A stretch of 64,000 bases of DNA from CAZKWG01 sp964615375. Its GTDB lineage: Bacteria; Myxococcota_A; UBA796; CAZKWG01. The notes beneath the pieces are model-generated. The model saw only the letters and a program-made list of their open reading frames with translations. It searched no databases and had not been told where the DNA came from. The translations under genes and the position numbers were made by a program. The stretch's first letter is position 1. Every line of letters starts with the position of its first letter. Location of the stretch: assembly GCA_964615375.1 (NCBI GenBank), contig CAZTOW010000023.1, forward strand, positions 1 through 64,000, in the 5' to 3' direction. Shown piece after piece: positions 7,797 through 16,813 of the stretch.

Positions 7797-9305
7797 TTAG
7801 CGCCGACGCCGCGCGCCCAGGGCCAGGGAGGCGAGCCCGATCAGCGCCCAGGTGGCGGCGTTGTCTCCGCCGGTCGAGCACATCCCGCTCGCGCTCTTGG
7901 GACGGACCGGGGTGCCGGTGTCCATCCCGCTGTCGAGCTCGCCGAGCTCCTCGCCGGGGAGCTCCTCTTCCTCCTCCTCTTCCTCCTCCTCGCCCTCGGC
8001 GGCCGCGCAGAGGTAGGGGAGGATCAGGATCCCGTCCGGGTAGTCACCGGCGATGATGTCCTCGCAGCCGTCGCCGTCCATGTCGCCCAGCGCGATGGTC
8101 TCCGTGGCGACGGCGGAGGCGATGTTCTCGAGGCGCCGGAGGCCGCTGGAGACCAGCTCGCCGTCCACCTGCTCGAGCAGCTCGAGGTTGTAGCTGTCGG
8201 CGACGAGCAGGTCCGCGTCTCCGTCCCCGTTGACGTCCCCGGTGATCACCCAGCTCGGCCCGCCGTCCTCGTTGGGGTAGAGCCGGGTGTCGCCGAAGCT
8301 GTCGCCCGTGAAGTCCACGCTCACCATGGCCCCGAAGTTGGAGCCGAGCAGGAGCTCCGTCACCCCGTCGCCGTTGTAGTCGGCGATGTTGAGCCGGTAG
8401 GGCCCGAGGTTGGTGAGCAGGTTCGCGGTCACGCCCTCGGTGTCCAGCCCGCCCGCGCCGTCCCCGAGGAAGACCCCGAGGTTGTGGCCGCTGGTCTCCT
8501 GCCAGGGCATCAGGACCGCGAGGTCGGCGGCGCCGTCCCCGTCCAGATCCCCGATCTCGACGTCGGTGTAGTCCCAGAGGCTCGAGTACTCCCAGGGGAG
8601 CGCGACGCGGGCGTGCTCCGTGAGCGTGGCGCTGTCGTTGGTGTAGAGCGCGGCCTCCAGGTCCTCGTTCATGGTCGCCAGGTCCAGATCGCCGTCTCCG
8701 TCCAGATCGCCGAGGTGGACCGCGCTGGTCCTCGGGTCCGAGGTGGTCGTGTCCTCGGTGAGGCCATCCTCGCCCCCCATCCAGACCGTGAACCCGTCCA
8801 GGTGGCCGAGGACCATGTCGTCCGCGCCGTCGCCGTCCAGGTCGCCGAGCTCGAAGGGCGCCCGGATCCCGCTCAGCACGGTGAGGTCGGCCTCCTCGGT
8901 CACGAAGCTGCCGTCGGGCTGCTGGATGATCTGGGCCAGCGCGACCCCGAAGGCCGTGCTGCTGGAGCTCGGCGCGAGGCCGGTGACCACGATGTCCGTC
9001 AGGCCGTCACCGTTGACGTCGCCGGTGCGGATGAAGCCCACCTGGTACATGCTCAGGGCGATGCCCGTGGGGCTGCCGTACTCGCCGGGGGCCTCGCCCC
9101 CGCCGCCGCCACCACCGCCACCACCGCCACCACCGCCACCGCCACCGCCGCCGCCGCCGCCGCCGCCACCGCCGGTGTCCCAGCCGCCGCTGTCCCAGCC
9201 GCCGCTGTCCCAGCCGGAGTCCGAGCCAGTGTCGGAGGAGAAGAGCGCGCTGCCGTGCAGAGAGAATCGGATGTCCGCACACGCGAACAAAGTCAGGAGG
9301 ATCAT
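7797..9305 (-). CDS. FG-GAP propeller surface protein with MYXO-CTERM-like tail (paralogue 1)
   Basis: 502 residues. A very short N-terminal signal with Cys (LTLFAC) is followed by Asp/Ser/Gly/Trp repeats (SGGWDSGGW), a run of about 26 glycines and seven FG-GAP/VCBS units of the form GDLDGDGxxD. These predict a seven-bladed Ca-binding beta-propeller. An acidic stretch of about 11 Glu, a conserved linker and the end MCSTGG...ALIGLASLALGARRRR follow. The Cys-helix-Arg tail matches the MYXO-CTERM sorting pattern (established for Myxococcus-type proteins); surface anchoring is inferred. An AAGGAG sequence precedes the ATG. It is a tandem duplicate of the next gene upstream and last in a sigma-factor operon. 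Confidence 0.8.
   Translation of the reverse strand: MILLTLFACADIRFSLHGSALFSSDTGSDSGWDSGGWDSGGWDTGGGGGGGGGGGGGGGGGGGGGGGGGGEAPGEYGSPTGIALSMYQVGFIRTGDVNGDGLTDIVVTGLAPSSSSTAFGVALAQIIQQPDGSFVTEEADLTVLSGIRAPFELGDLDGDGADDMVLGHLDGFTVWMGGEDGLTEDTTTSDPRTSAVHLGDLDGDGDLDLATMNEDLEAALYTNDSATLTEHARVALPWEYSSLWDYTDVEIGDLDGDGAADLAVLMPWQETSGHNLGVFLGDGAGGLDTEGVTANLLTNLGPYRLNIADYNGDGVTELLLGSNFGAMVSVDFTGDSFGDTRLYPNEDGGPSWVITGDVNGDGDADLLVADSYNLELLEQVDGELVSSGLRRLENIASAVATETIALGDMDGDGCEDIIAGDYPDGILILPYLCAAAEGEEEEEEEEEELPGEELGELDSGMDTGTPVRPKSASGMCSTGGDNAATWALIGLASLALGARRRR
9085..9177. repeat. CCGCCA/CCGCCG trinucleotide run coding poly-Gly
   Basis: Tandem CCG/CCA triplets on the plus strand encode about 26 consecutive glycines in the minus-strand propeller gene. 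The paralogue at 9406-10893 has a (Glu-Gly) run at the same place, so the linker is hypervariable and prone to slippage. Confidence 0.85.
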
Positions 9306-9405
9306 GGTTTTTGCTCCTTCGTGAAGAGATGATGCTCGAGGGGGCGGACCCCGGCCCGCTCGGGTCGGAGCCGCGAGACACTCAGTAGACTATATTAATT
9401 AGTAT

Positions 9406-10893
9406 TTATCTCCGGCGCCGCGCGCCCAGGGCCAGGGAGGCGAGGCCGATCAGCGCCCAGGTGGCGGCGCCGTCGCGGCCGGTGGAGCACATCCCGCTGG
9501 CGGTCTTGGGGCGGACCGGGGTGCCGGTGTCCATCGCGCTGTCGAGCTCACCGAGCTCCTCGCCGGGGAGCTCCTCTTCCTCCTCCTCTTCCACCTCCTC
9601 TTCCTCGGCGCAGAGGTAAGGGATGAGCTGCACGCCGTCCGGGTAGGAGGTCATGACCACGTCCTGGCAGCCGTCGCCGTTCAGATCGCCCATCTCGGCG
9701 ATCCGGGAGGCTACGAAGCCCGTGCCGACCTCCGTGACCCACTCCAGGCCCTGGGAGTGGAGCTCGCCTCCGTCCTGGACGAGGATCTCGAAGTCGTAGA
9801 GGCTCGCGTTCAGCAGGTCCGCGTCCCCGTCCCCGTCCACGTCGCCGCTCATCTGCCACCCTCCGGTGGACTCGGTCCGGTAGCGCTCCGTGGAGCCGAA
9901 TGCGCCGTCGCTCCAACCCAGGGTGGAGACCGAGGCCCGCGTGTGGCCGTACACGAGCTCGGTCGTCTCGTCGCCGTTGAAGTCCCCGATGGCGAAGCGG
10001 TAGGGTCCGTTCGTGCTCATCTCGTCATAGAGGACGCTGCTGTGCTCCACGCCGCCCGCCCCGTCCCCGAGGTGGACCTCCAGGGTCGCGACGGAGTCGG
10101 CGTTCCAAGGGGCGAGCGTGATGATGTCCATCGCGCCGTCTTCGTCCAGATCGAGGATCGCGACGTCCGAGTAGTCGAAGTCCGCGGAGTAGGTCCAGTC
10201 CAGCCCGAAGCGGTCCTGCTCGGTGAACAGGCCGGCGTCGTTGCTGAAGACCGCCAGCTCGAGATCGCTGTTCATGACCCCGAGATCGAGGTCGCCGTCC
10301 TCGTCCAGGTCGCCCAGGGCGAGCGCGCTGGTCCAGGCGTCCGCGTAGGTCTCGCCCTCCGTCAGGCCCTCGGAGCCGCCATACCAGACGGTGAAGCCGC
10401 CGACGTGCCCGAGCACGATGTCGTCCGCGCCGTCTCCGTCCACGTCCCCCGCGTCGAAGAAGCTCCGGGCCCCGCCGGTCACGTCGAGGGTCTGCTCGGT
10501 CACCACGAAGCTGCCGTCGGCCTGCTGGATGGCCTGACCGAGCACGACGGTCCGCTGCCCCACGCTCCAGGAGCCGTCCGAGGAACCGGTGACGATCACG
10601 TCGAGGAGCCCGTCTCCGGTGACGTCGGCGGCGCGGATGAAGGCGACGAAGGTCATGGAGAAGGGGAGGATCTGGTGCGCGCCGTACTCCCCGAAGATCT
10701 CCTCGCCCTCGCCCTCGCCCTCGCCCTCACCTCCGCCCCAGCCGCCGGTGTCCCAGCTGCCGCTCTCCCAGCCGCCGCTCTCCCAGCCGCCGCTCTCCCA
10801 GCCTGAGTCAGCCCCGGTTTCGGACGAGAAGAGCAGGCCGTCATGGAGGGAGAACTTGATGTCCGCGCACGCCAGCAGGGTCAGGAGGATCAT
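9406..10893 (-). CDS. FG-GAP propeller surface protein with MYXO-CTERM-like tail (paralogue 2)
   Basis: 495 residues, same architecture as its downstream neighbour: signal with LTLLAC, three ESGGW repeats, an EGEGEGEGE linker, seven FG-GAP-like units, an acidic Glu-rich segment, and the tail MCSTGR...ALIGLASLALGARRRR. Two calcium loops are altered (LDEDGDLD and FNGDETTE). The ATG at 10893 overlaps the stop of the FecR-like gene as ATGA, so translation is probably coupled. The 100-bp gap to paralogue 1 ends in an AT-rich stretch (9390-9408) unlike its surroundings. The function is probably surface structure or adhesion rather than catalysis. Confidence 0.8.
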   Translation of the reverse strand: MILLTLLACADIKFSLHDGLLFSSETGADSGWESGGWESGGWESGSWDTGGWGGGEGEGEGEGEEIFGEYGAHQILPFSMTFVAFIRAADVTGDGLLDVIVTGSSDGSWSVGQRTVVLGQAIQQADGSFVVTEQTLDVTGGARSFFDAGDVDGDGADDIVLGHVGGFTVWYGGSEGLTEGETYADAWTSALALGDLDEDGDLDLGVMNSDLELAVFSNDAGLFTEQDRFGLDWTYSADFDYSDVAILDLDEDGAMDIITLAPWNADSVATLEVHLGDGAGGVEHSSVLYDEMSTNGPYRFAIGDFNGDETTELVYGHTRASVSTLGWSDGAFGSTERYRTESTGGWQMSGDVDGDGDADLLNASLYDFEILVQDGGELHSQGLEWVTEVGTGFVASRIAEMGDLNGDGCQDVVMTSYPDGVQLIPYLCAEEEEVEEEEEEELPGEELGELDSAMDTGTPVRPKTASGMCSTGRDGAATWALIGLASLALGARRRR

Positions 10894-11807
10894 GGTGTTT
10901 GCTCCGTCTCACAGAGGTTGAGCCAGGGGGTGTCGGCGTCGAGCCGGCCGTTCCTGTCGAGGGCGCGCAGGTGCGGGAGGGCGCCCGCGCAGTCCGGCCC
11001 CGCGGGCCGGGAGAGGTAGAGGCGAGCGGCGGCGCGGTGGGCGTCCAGCGTGCGCGGGCCCTCGACCCGGGAGAGGCGCTCGGCCAGGGAGAGCGCCTCT
11101 TCGCGGCGATCCAGCCTCAGCAGGGTCTCCAGCTCCACGCTGCGGAGCTCCTGGCCCAGGTCACCCTGCGCGTCGGGGAGGGTGACCGCGCTCTCCAGCT
11201 CGCCGAGCAGGCGCTCCGGGGGCTCGCCGCGGTCCTGGAGGGCGCGGACGCGGCCGAGGCGGCCGGCGGCGCTGGTGGGGAGGCAGATCCCGCTGTCTCC
11301 AGCGTGCAGGCGCAGGGGGGAGGCGCCCTCGCAGGTGAGCTCGACCACGCCATGGGAGACGCTGACCTGGGTGCCGAGCGCGTCGCGCTGCACCACGAAG
11401 CCGGTGCCCACGACCCGGGCGACGCCCTCGTCCGTGCGCACGCTGAGGTTCACGCCCTGGTCGGGCTCCACCTCGAGTTGAAGTCGGCCCGCCCGCCAGG
11501 TGAGCTCGAGGTCGGCGCTGGAGCCGCTCACCTCGCCGACGCCGTCCACGGCCAGCTGCACCTCTCCGGTGAGGGGGCCGGTGGCCAGGTGCCCGGAGAT
11601 GGGGCGGGGCGGGGCGAGGTGCTCGCGCAGCGCGGGGAAGCCCAGCCCGAGGGCCAGGCCCGCCGCGGCGAGGGCGGCGACCAGGGCGGGGGCGCGGCGG
11701 GGGCGGGGCTCGGGCGCCTGCAGGGCGCGCCTCAGGCGGCGCGCGGCCTCGGGCGTGAGCTCGGTCTCGTCGCGGAAGCCCCGCAGGAGATCGCGGTATT
11801 CAGGCAT
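10890..11807 (-). CDS. FecR-domain protein, probable sigma-factor regulator
   Basis: 305 residues. A short cytoplasmic N-terminus (about 1-40) precedes one membrane helix (about 41-60). A periplasmic FecR-type domain follows, with VNLSVRTDEGVARVVGTGF and VSVSHGVVEL at about 115-160. The C-terminal half is helical with a Cys pair. FecR proteins transmit outer-membrane signals to an ECF sigma factor. The first 8 bases overlap the sigma-factor gene and the last 4 overlap the propeller gene. This arrangement supports a regulator whose output includes its own operon, which is inference. Confidence 0.7.
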   Translation of the reverse strand: MPEYRDLLRGFRDETELTPEAARRLRRALQAPEPRPRRAPALVAALAAAGLALGLGFPALREHLAPPRPISGHLATGPLTGEVQLAVDGVGEVSGSSADLELTWRAGRLQLEVEPDQGVNLSVRTDEGVARVVGTGFVVQRDALGTQVSVSHGVVELTCEGASPLRLHAGDSGICLPTSAAGRLGRVRALQDRGEPPERLLGELESAVTLPDAQGDLGQELRSVELETLLRLDRREEALSLAERLSRVEGPRTLDAHRAAARLYLSRPAGPDCAGALPHLRALDRNGRLDADTPWLNLCETEQTP

Positions 11808-12345
11808 CGTCGCCTCCCAGGCCCTGGACGAAGGCCAGGTTCTGTCGGGTGGCCTCCTCGCGGAAGGCGCGTCGGGCCAGCCGCAGACGGCTGCCGACGG
11901 TGCCCTCGGGGAGCCCGAGGATCTGCGCGACCTCGGCGCGGGCGCGCTCTTCGACGTCGCAGAGGACCAGCACCTCGCGGTGCGCGTCCGAGAGGCGCTG
12001 GAGCACGCTGCGGACCTGCTCGGCCAGCTCGCGGCGCTCGGCGGAGCGGGCGGGGTCCGCGCCGCTGCGACCCTCGGGCACGTCCCCGGGCAGCCAGCGG
12101 CGGAGCCAGGCGCGGCGGCGGTGGGCGCGGATCACGCGGACGGTGATCCCCCAGGCCCAGGGCTCCACGGGGGCGTCGGGGCGGAGATCCTCGCGGCGCC
12201 GCAGCGCGACCAGCAGGGCGTCGTGCGCGGCGGACTCGGCGTCTACGCCGGGGGGCGCCAGGCGCGCGCACCAGGCCCCGACCAGCGGCAGCAGGCGCTC
12301 CATCAGGGCGTCGGCGGGGGGCGGGGCTCGCAGCGGGCTCACCAT
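11800..12345 (-). CDS. ECF-type RNA polymerase sigma factor
   Basis: About 181 residues. Region 2 is visible as DAESAAHDALLVALRRREDL...PWAWGITVRVIRAHRRR (split here around a few residues). Region 4 is LQRLSDAHREVLVLCDVEE followed by the helix-turn-helix VAQILGLPEGTVGSRL. No region 1 or 3 is present, as expected for ECF (group 4) sigma factors. The start is uncertain: ATG 12345 is used; an in-frame GTG at 12363 would add six residues, and neither has a good ribosome-binding site. It overlaps the FecR-like gene by 8 bp. Confidence 0.85.
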   Translation of the reverse strand: MVSPLRAPPPADALMERLLPLVGAWCARLAPPGVDAESAAHDALLVALRRREDLRPDAPVEPWAWGITVRVIRAHRRRAWLRRWLPGDVPEGRSGADPARSAERRELAEQVRSVLQRLSDAHREVLVLCDVEERARAEVAQILGLPEGTVGSRLRLARRAFREEATRQNLAFVQGLGGDDA

Positions 12346-12406
12346 GCCCTGTCTTGCCCGCACCCTCCGGTTCTGATCACCGCCCCGACGATCACCCCAA
12401 CCAGGA

Positions 12407-13528
12407 TCACGGGGGAGCCCAGCGCGCGCCGAGGGTGGGCCAGATCCAGAGGCGGGAGAGCTCCGGGTCGTCGCCGTCCGGGTCGGCGAAGGTCAGCTTG
12501 CGCAGGTCCAGGCCCACGCGCCCGCCGAGGTCCAGGACCCAGGGGCCGGGCAGGGGCAGCCCGAGGCGCGCGTCCCCGTGCACGGCCGGGCCCCAGGCGG
12601 TCTGCGCGGCGTAGCCCGCCTCCTGGAACTGGTAGCGGAGCGCGGAGATCCCGCCGCCGAAGCCGTACTCCACGGGACCCAGGCCCGAGGTCCAGCCGAC
12701 GCCGCTGTCCAGGCCGCGGAGCCCGAGCGCGTTGCTGTCGTCGAGCGGGGCGAGCTCGCTGGGGAAGAGGCCGAAGAGGCCCAGCTCCACCCACAGTGGA
12801 TCCTGGCGCGCGTCCAGGGCCACCACGACGCCGCCGGTGGCGGACTGGGAGGGGCGGATGTTGGCCAGGGCGCGGGCGCCCACCGAGAGGCGCAGGCTCG
12901 GGCGGGCGGGCGGTGCCGGGGCGGGTGCCGGCGCGAGCTCTGGGGGCGGGGGCGGGGGCGCGGGAGCCTCGGGCGCGGGGGCCGCGGGCGCGGGGGCCGC
13001 GGGCGCCTCTGGGGGCGGGGGCACGGCGGGGGCGGGCTCGGCGACGGGGGCAGGATCGGCGCGGACCACGGCGGGCGGGGCGCGGGAGGGCTCGGGCCGG
13101 GGCGGCGGGGGCGGCGGCGGCGGGAGGCTCGCCACGGGGAGGCTCTGCGCGGTGACGGGGGGCGCGCTCACCTGGCGCAGGAGGCTGGCGGCGAGCATGG
13201 CCAGGTCCTCCCGGGCGCGCGGCGTGCTGGGGCGGGCGACCTCGGCGGCGCGGGCGACCCCGGCGTCGTCCCAGGCCAGGATCAACCAGCGATCCCCCTG
13301 GGCGAGGATCTCCACCCCCGGGCGGCCGTCGCCTGGGCTCAGGCCGGCGAGGCTGAGCGGCGCGCGCCAGAGCTCGACCGGCTCCCCCGCGGGGAGCTGC
13401 ACGGTGGGCGGCGCGGGCGCACCCGCCCAGGCCGGCTCGCCGAGGGCCAGGATCAGGATCAGCGCGGAGAGGGTTCGCTCAAGGATGGGGCGCCTCGGCG
13501 CGGACGCGGGGAGGGGGGATGGCCTCAC
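12407..13528 (-). CDS. Secreted Pro/Ala-rich protein with barrel-like C-terminus
   Basis: 373 residues. A signal peptide (hydrophobic LSALILILALG, cleavage near AWAGA) leads to a small domain (about 40-115), then a Pro/Ala-rich linker (about 125-205) with runs of P and PAPA. A C-terminal region of alternating hydrophobic strands (SLRLSVGARAL... to TLGARWAPP) looks like an outer-membrane beta-barrel ending in aromatic/Pro. The GTG start at 13528 is the only candidate that keeps the signal peptide. It is 61 bp upstream of the sigma factor on the same strand and could be the surface sensor or the first operon gene. No named family recognised. Confidence 0.6.
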   Translation of the reverse strand: MRPSPLPASAPRRPILERTLSALILILALGEPAWAGAPAPPTVQLPAGEPVELWRAPLSLAGLSPGDGRPGVEILAQGDRWLILAWDDAGVARAAEVARPSTPRAREDLAMLAASLLRQVSAPPVTAQSLPVASLPPPPPPPPRPEPSRAPPAVVRADPAPVAEPAPAVPPPPEAPAAPAPAAPAPEAPAPPPPPPELAPAPAPAPPARPSLRLSVGARALANIRPSQSATGGVVVALDARQDPLWVELGLFGLFPSELAPLDDSNALGLRGLDSGVGWTSGLGPVEYGFGGGISALRYQFQEAGYAAQTAWGPAVHGDARLGLPLPGPWVLDLGGRVGLDLRKLTFADPDGDDPELSRLWIWPTLGARWAPP

Positions 13529-13623
13529 CCTTACCCTGAGAGCGGAGGGTTCGCCGCAGGGATGCGGGCGGCAGCTCCGGCGCGGTGGCGCGAGGAGGGG
13601 GCCTCGTGCTCCAATCGGCGGGC

Positions 13624-15291
13624 ATGTCCTCCGGCCCGCGTCGCCTCCTCCCCCTGCTCCCGCTCCTCGGCGTCGCGCTGCTGCTGGCGCAGATGGGCCG
13701 ATTCTGGGCCTACGTCAACGACGACGCCTACATCACCTTCCGCTACAGCCAGGCGCTGGCGATGGGGCGCGGGCCCTACTTCAACCCGGGCGAGCAGGTC
13801 GAGGGCTACACCAACGCCTCCTGGATGCTGCTGATGGCGGCGATCTGGCCGCTGGTGGGGGCGGCGGCGCTGCCGGTGGCGGCGAAGATCCTGGGGGCGC
13901 TGGCGCAGCTTGGGGCGGCGGTGCTGGCGGCGGGGCTGGCGCGGCGCGAGGGTCTGGGTTCGGGGGAGGGGGAAGGTCCGGGGGAGCGCGAGCTCCGGGC
14001 GCTGGCGGTGCTGGGGCTGTGCGCGGCGACGCCGGGTCTGGCCTTGAACGCCGTGAGCGGGCTGGAGACGGGGCTGTTCTCGCTCCTGCTGACGGCCGGT
14101 GCGCTGGCGGTGGGGCGCGAGTCGACGGGCGGGGGAGGGCGCTGGGGGGCGGCGCTGCTGGGGCTGTCGGGGCTCACGCGGCCGGAGGGGATGGCCCTGG
14201 CGGCCCTGGGGGCGCTGGTCAAAGGGCTCGCGCTGGCCGCGCGGGAGGGCTGGCGAGGGGCCGCGCGGCGCCTCGCGCCCGATCTGGCGCTGCTGGGGCT
14301 CCTCTTCGGGGGGGCTTTCGCCCTGCGCGCGGCCCTCTACGACGGGGAGCTGCTGCCCAACACCTACTACGCGAAGCAAGGGGGATTCGCCGGCATTCCG
14401 CCGCTGCCCTACCTCTGGGCGGGGATGGGGGGCATGTGCCTGGGGGCGCTGGGGCTGGGGCTGGCGCTGCCGGGGCTGGGGGGCGCGCTGCGGGCGCGGC
14501 GCGCGCTGTGGGCGCCGGTGGCCCTGACGCTGTTCGGGCTGCTCTCGCCGCTGCTCACCGGGGCGGACTGGATGCCCGGCCACCGGCTCACGGCGCCCTA
14601 CCTGCCGCTGCTGGCGGCGCTGCTGGTCCTGGGCTGGACCGGGACGCTCGCCCGGAGGCTGCCGGTGCGGATCGCCGCGCTGCTGGCGCTGGGGGCGGCG
14701 CCGGCCTCTGCTGCGTTGCAGCAACAAGCGGGGGTGGAGCTCTACGAGGAGATCCGCCTGCGGGCGCGGGGCTACGCCACCGGGCACGAGGCGCTGGCCG
14801 CCTGGCTGGCCGAGCGCGGGGACCCGGGGGACACCGTGGCGCTCGTGGACATCGGGATCGTGGGCTACCGGAACCCCGATCTCAGCGTGCTGGACCTCAG
14901 CGGGCTCACCGACCGCCACGTCGCGAAGAGCCCGGGGCTCTTCCTGGAGAAGTCCTACGATCCGGCCTACGTGCTGGACCGCGCGCCGCGCTTTGTCGTG
15001 ATCATCCTCCGGGCCGACGGGCGGAGCTACGAGGAGCCGAAGCGGGGCACGAGCCTCCACACCTGGACCACCATGGAGCGGACCCTGCTGGACGATCCGC
15101 GCTTCCAGGCGGCCTATCGGCGGGAGGGGGCGATGGAGCCCACCGGGTCCTGGACCGACGGGCTGGCGGCCCGCTACGGGGCGGTGCGCATCTTCGAGCA
15201 CGCGCACCCGGGCATCCACTACCTGTTGATGCTCTTCGAGCGCGGCGCGCCTACGGACGCCAGCCCACCCTCAGCCCCAGCTCCGCCGTAG
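13624..15291 (+). CDS. GT-C-type multi-pass membrane glycosyltransferase-like protein
   Basis: 555 residues, about 10-12 transmembrane helices followed by a soluble C-terminal domain (from about residue 365). The N-terminal loop YVNDDAYITFRYSQ, with its acidic pair, then FNPGEQVEGYTN, is typical of GT-C lipid-linked sugar transferases of the AftB-like/PMT-related group. GADWMPGHRL is a second periplasmic-loop motif. It probably moves a sugar from a polyprenyl donor to an envelope glycan or protein, which is inference. ATG 13624 follows GGCGGG. The end overlaps the convergent gene by 41 bp. It carries the repeated 15-bp palindrome at 14709-14723. A distant paralogue lies at 45075-46970. Confidence 0.7.
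   Translation: MSSGPRRLLPLLPLLGVALLLAQMGRFWAYVNDDAYITFRYSQALAMGRGPYFNPGEQVEGYTNASWMLLMAAIWPLVGAAALPVAAKILGALAQLGAAVLAAGLARREGLGSGEGEGPGERELRALAVLGLCAATPGLALNAVSGLETGLFSLLLTAGALAVGRESTGGGGRWGAALLGLSGLTRPEGMALAALGALVKGLALAAREGWRGAARRLAPDLALLGLLFGGAFALRAALYDGELLPNTYYAKQGGFAGIPPLPYLWAGMGGMCLGALGLGLALPGLGGALRARRALWAPVALTLFGLLSPLLTGADWMPGHRLTAPYLPLLAALLVLGWTGTLARRLPVRIAALLALGAAPASAALQQQAGVELYEEIRLRARGYATGHEALAAWLAERGDPGDTVALVDIGIVGYRNPDLSVLDLSGLTDRHVAKSPGLFLEKSYDPAYVLDRAPRFVVIILRADGRSYEEPKRGTSLHTWTTMERTLLDDPRFQAAYRREGAMEPTGSWTDGLAARYGAVRIFEHAHPGIHYLLMLFERGAPTDASPPSAPAPP
14709..14723. repeat. 15-bp palindrome TGCTGCGTTGCAGCA, copy 2
   Basis: Inside the GT-C-like gene at 13624-15291, coding Ala-Ala-Leu-Gln-Gln, the same residues as copy 1. 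Confidence 0.85.
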
Positions 15292-16813
15292 GCCAGGCGC
15301 GGTCCAGGTCGGTGAGCAGCCCGAGCGTGAGCGCCGGGCTCAGCCGCAACGGCCCCGCGTACACCGCGTCCCAGCGCCCGCCCGCCAGCAGGCCGCCGGC
15401 TCGGACGCGGGTGTCCACCGGGGCGCCGTCCACCAGCCCCATCCCCGTCGGATCGGCGTAGGCAGAGGCGGCGTCCACCTGGCCTCCGCCCAGCGCGTAG
15501 GCCGGGCCCGCCCAGGCGCCCAGCCCGCCCTGCGACCAGGCTACGCCCAGCGCCCCGTAGCCCAGGCCGAGCGAGGTCCCCACCGGCTCCACCCCGTTGA
15601 CCACGTCCAGGCTCTCCGGCCCGGAGGCGAGGCCCTGGTAGCCGAGCTCGGCGCGCAGGCCCAGCGCGCCCCGGACGCGCAGCTCCACCCCCAGCCCGGC
15701 GCGCAGCCCGGCCCCGCCGAAGCCGTCGCCCCCGTCCCCCGAGCCGGCGTGGGTCAGCGCGCCCCCCACGCCGAGGTCCACCCGGTGCAGCAGCGCCGTG
15801 TCCTGATCGTCCGCCGCGCGGGTGACGCTGCGCTCGCTGCCCAGCGCGCGATCCAGCTCCTTCTCCGAGGCCTCGCGCTCGTCCAGGCGGGCTCGGGCCT
15901 CGGGCAGCGCGTCCAGCCGGCCCTGGGCCTCCTTGACCTGCGTGATCTCCACGCGGGTCCGGCTCCCGCCCTTGCCCACGTAGACCTCGCCGTAGCGCTT
16001 GACGTAGGCGGCCAGGAGCCGCTCGGCGCGGGCGTCGGGGAAGCGGGTGTCGGCCTCGATCTCGCCCCAGTCGCGGGTGGCCTGGCGGCGGAGCTCCTTG
16101 GCCTCGGCCTCCAGCGCGGGGGACAGCTTGCTCTGACCGCGGGCGGCGGCCTCGGCGGCCAGCTTCGCGCCCAGGTCCGGGGCCAGCCCGGTGTCGATGA
16201 CCAGGAGCTCGTCGGCGGGCAGCCAGTAGATGCGGGCGAAGACCGCGGGGCCCTCGGGCGGGCCGATCTGGAGGAGGTGGAGGCCCCCGGCGGCGAGGTG
16301 GTTGGGGCTCACCCGCTGGCCGTCCATCATGACCTGGAGGCCCGCCGGGTCCGGGTTGACGCGGACCTCCCCGGGGGCCTGGGTGGGGCGCCCGCTGGCC
16401 TCGTCGTAGCGGCGGCGCAGGTCCGGCCCCAGATCCTCGTCCCAGAGCCCGGGCGACACGCGCGCCGCCGCGGCGAAGGCGTCGCTGGCCTCGTTGTCCT
16501 TGCCCGCCAGCGCGGCGCGCGCGCCCACCACCAGCCAGAGCTGGGCGAGCTGGTCCGGCTGCACCCAGGCGCCGCAGCCCAGCGCGGCCTCCACCTGCGA
16601 GATCGCCGCCTTCGCCTTCTCATCCTCCAGCGCGAGCACCGCCTGGCGCGCCTCCTCGAGGGCGGCGGTGGGGTCGGGGCAGGCGGCCCTGGCCTCTCCG
16701 AGCAGCGCGAGCGTGAGCAGGGTGAAGTGCAGGAGCCCTCCCGCCGCGGAGAATAGCGCATGCGAGGACCCGCGTGCGCTATTCTTGCGCTCACCGACCC
16801 TGGGGACGCCCAT
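15251..16813 (-). CDS. Secreted protein with PEGA-like segment and barrel-like C-terminus
   Basis: About 520 residues. A hydrophobic stretch (LLHFTLLTLALLGEARAACP) looks like a signal peptide, preceded by a long polar start. A helical, TPR-like region with ALA/Glu-rich repeats follows, then a GEVRVNPDPAGLQVMMDGQRV segment of the PEGA type, more helical sequence, and a C-terminal Gly-rich strand region (from about 365) like a small outer-membrane barrel. The start is uncertain: ATG 16813 is used; the frame is open to 16873. With 16813 the start codon and that of the divergent MopE gene overlap as CATG. Similar architectures occur in myxobacterial proteins of unknown role. Confidence 0.6.
   Translation of the reverse strand: MGVPRVGERKNSARGSSHALFSAAGGLLHFTLLTLALLGEARAACPDPTAALEEARQAVLALEDEKAKAAISQVEAALGCGAWVQPDQLAQLWLVVGARAALAGKDNEASDAFAAAARVSPGLWDEDLGPDLRRRYDEASGRPTQAPGEVRVNPDPAGLQVMMDGQRVSPNHLAAGGLHLLQIGPPEGPAVFARIYWLPADELLVIDTGLAPDLGAKLAAEAAARGQSKLSPALEAEAKELRRQATRDWGEIEADTRFPDARAERLLAAYVKRYGEVYVGKGGSRTRVEITQVKEAQGRLDALPEARARLDEREASEKELDRALGSERSVTRAADDQDTALLHRVDLGVGGALTHAGSGDGGDGFGGAGLRAGLGVELRVRGALGLRAELGYQGLASGPESLDVVNGVEPVGTSLGLGYGALGVAWSQGGLGAWAGPAYALGGGQVDAASAYADPTGMGLVDGAPVDTRVRAGGLLAGGRWDAVYAGPLRLSPALTLGLLTDLDRAWPTAELGLRVGWRP
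16751..16784. promoter_or_regulatory. 14-bp imperfect inverted repeat between divergent gene starts
   Basis: GAATAGCGCATGCG, 6-nt spacer, CGCGTGCGCTATTC: the arms match with a single mismatch. It lies 27 bp upstream of the ATG at 16812 and inside the 5' part of the divergent gene if that starts at 16813. The position fits an operator acting on the large MopE lipoprotein gene. Confidence 0.5.

Noticed and set aside
7778..7799. CTAGA-TGA-TCTAG hairpin followed by TCTTTT as a terminator
   Set aside because: Stem of five weak pairs; too unstable to call, though it lies between convergent genes.
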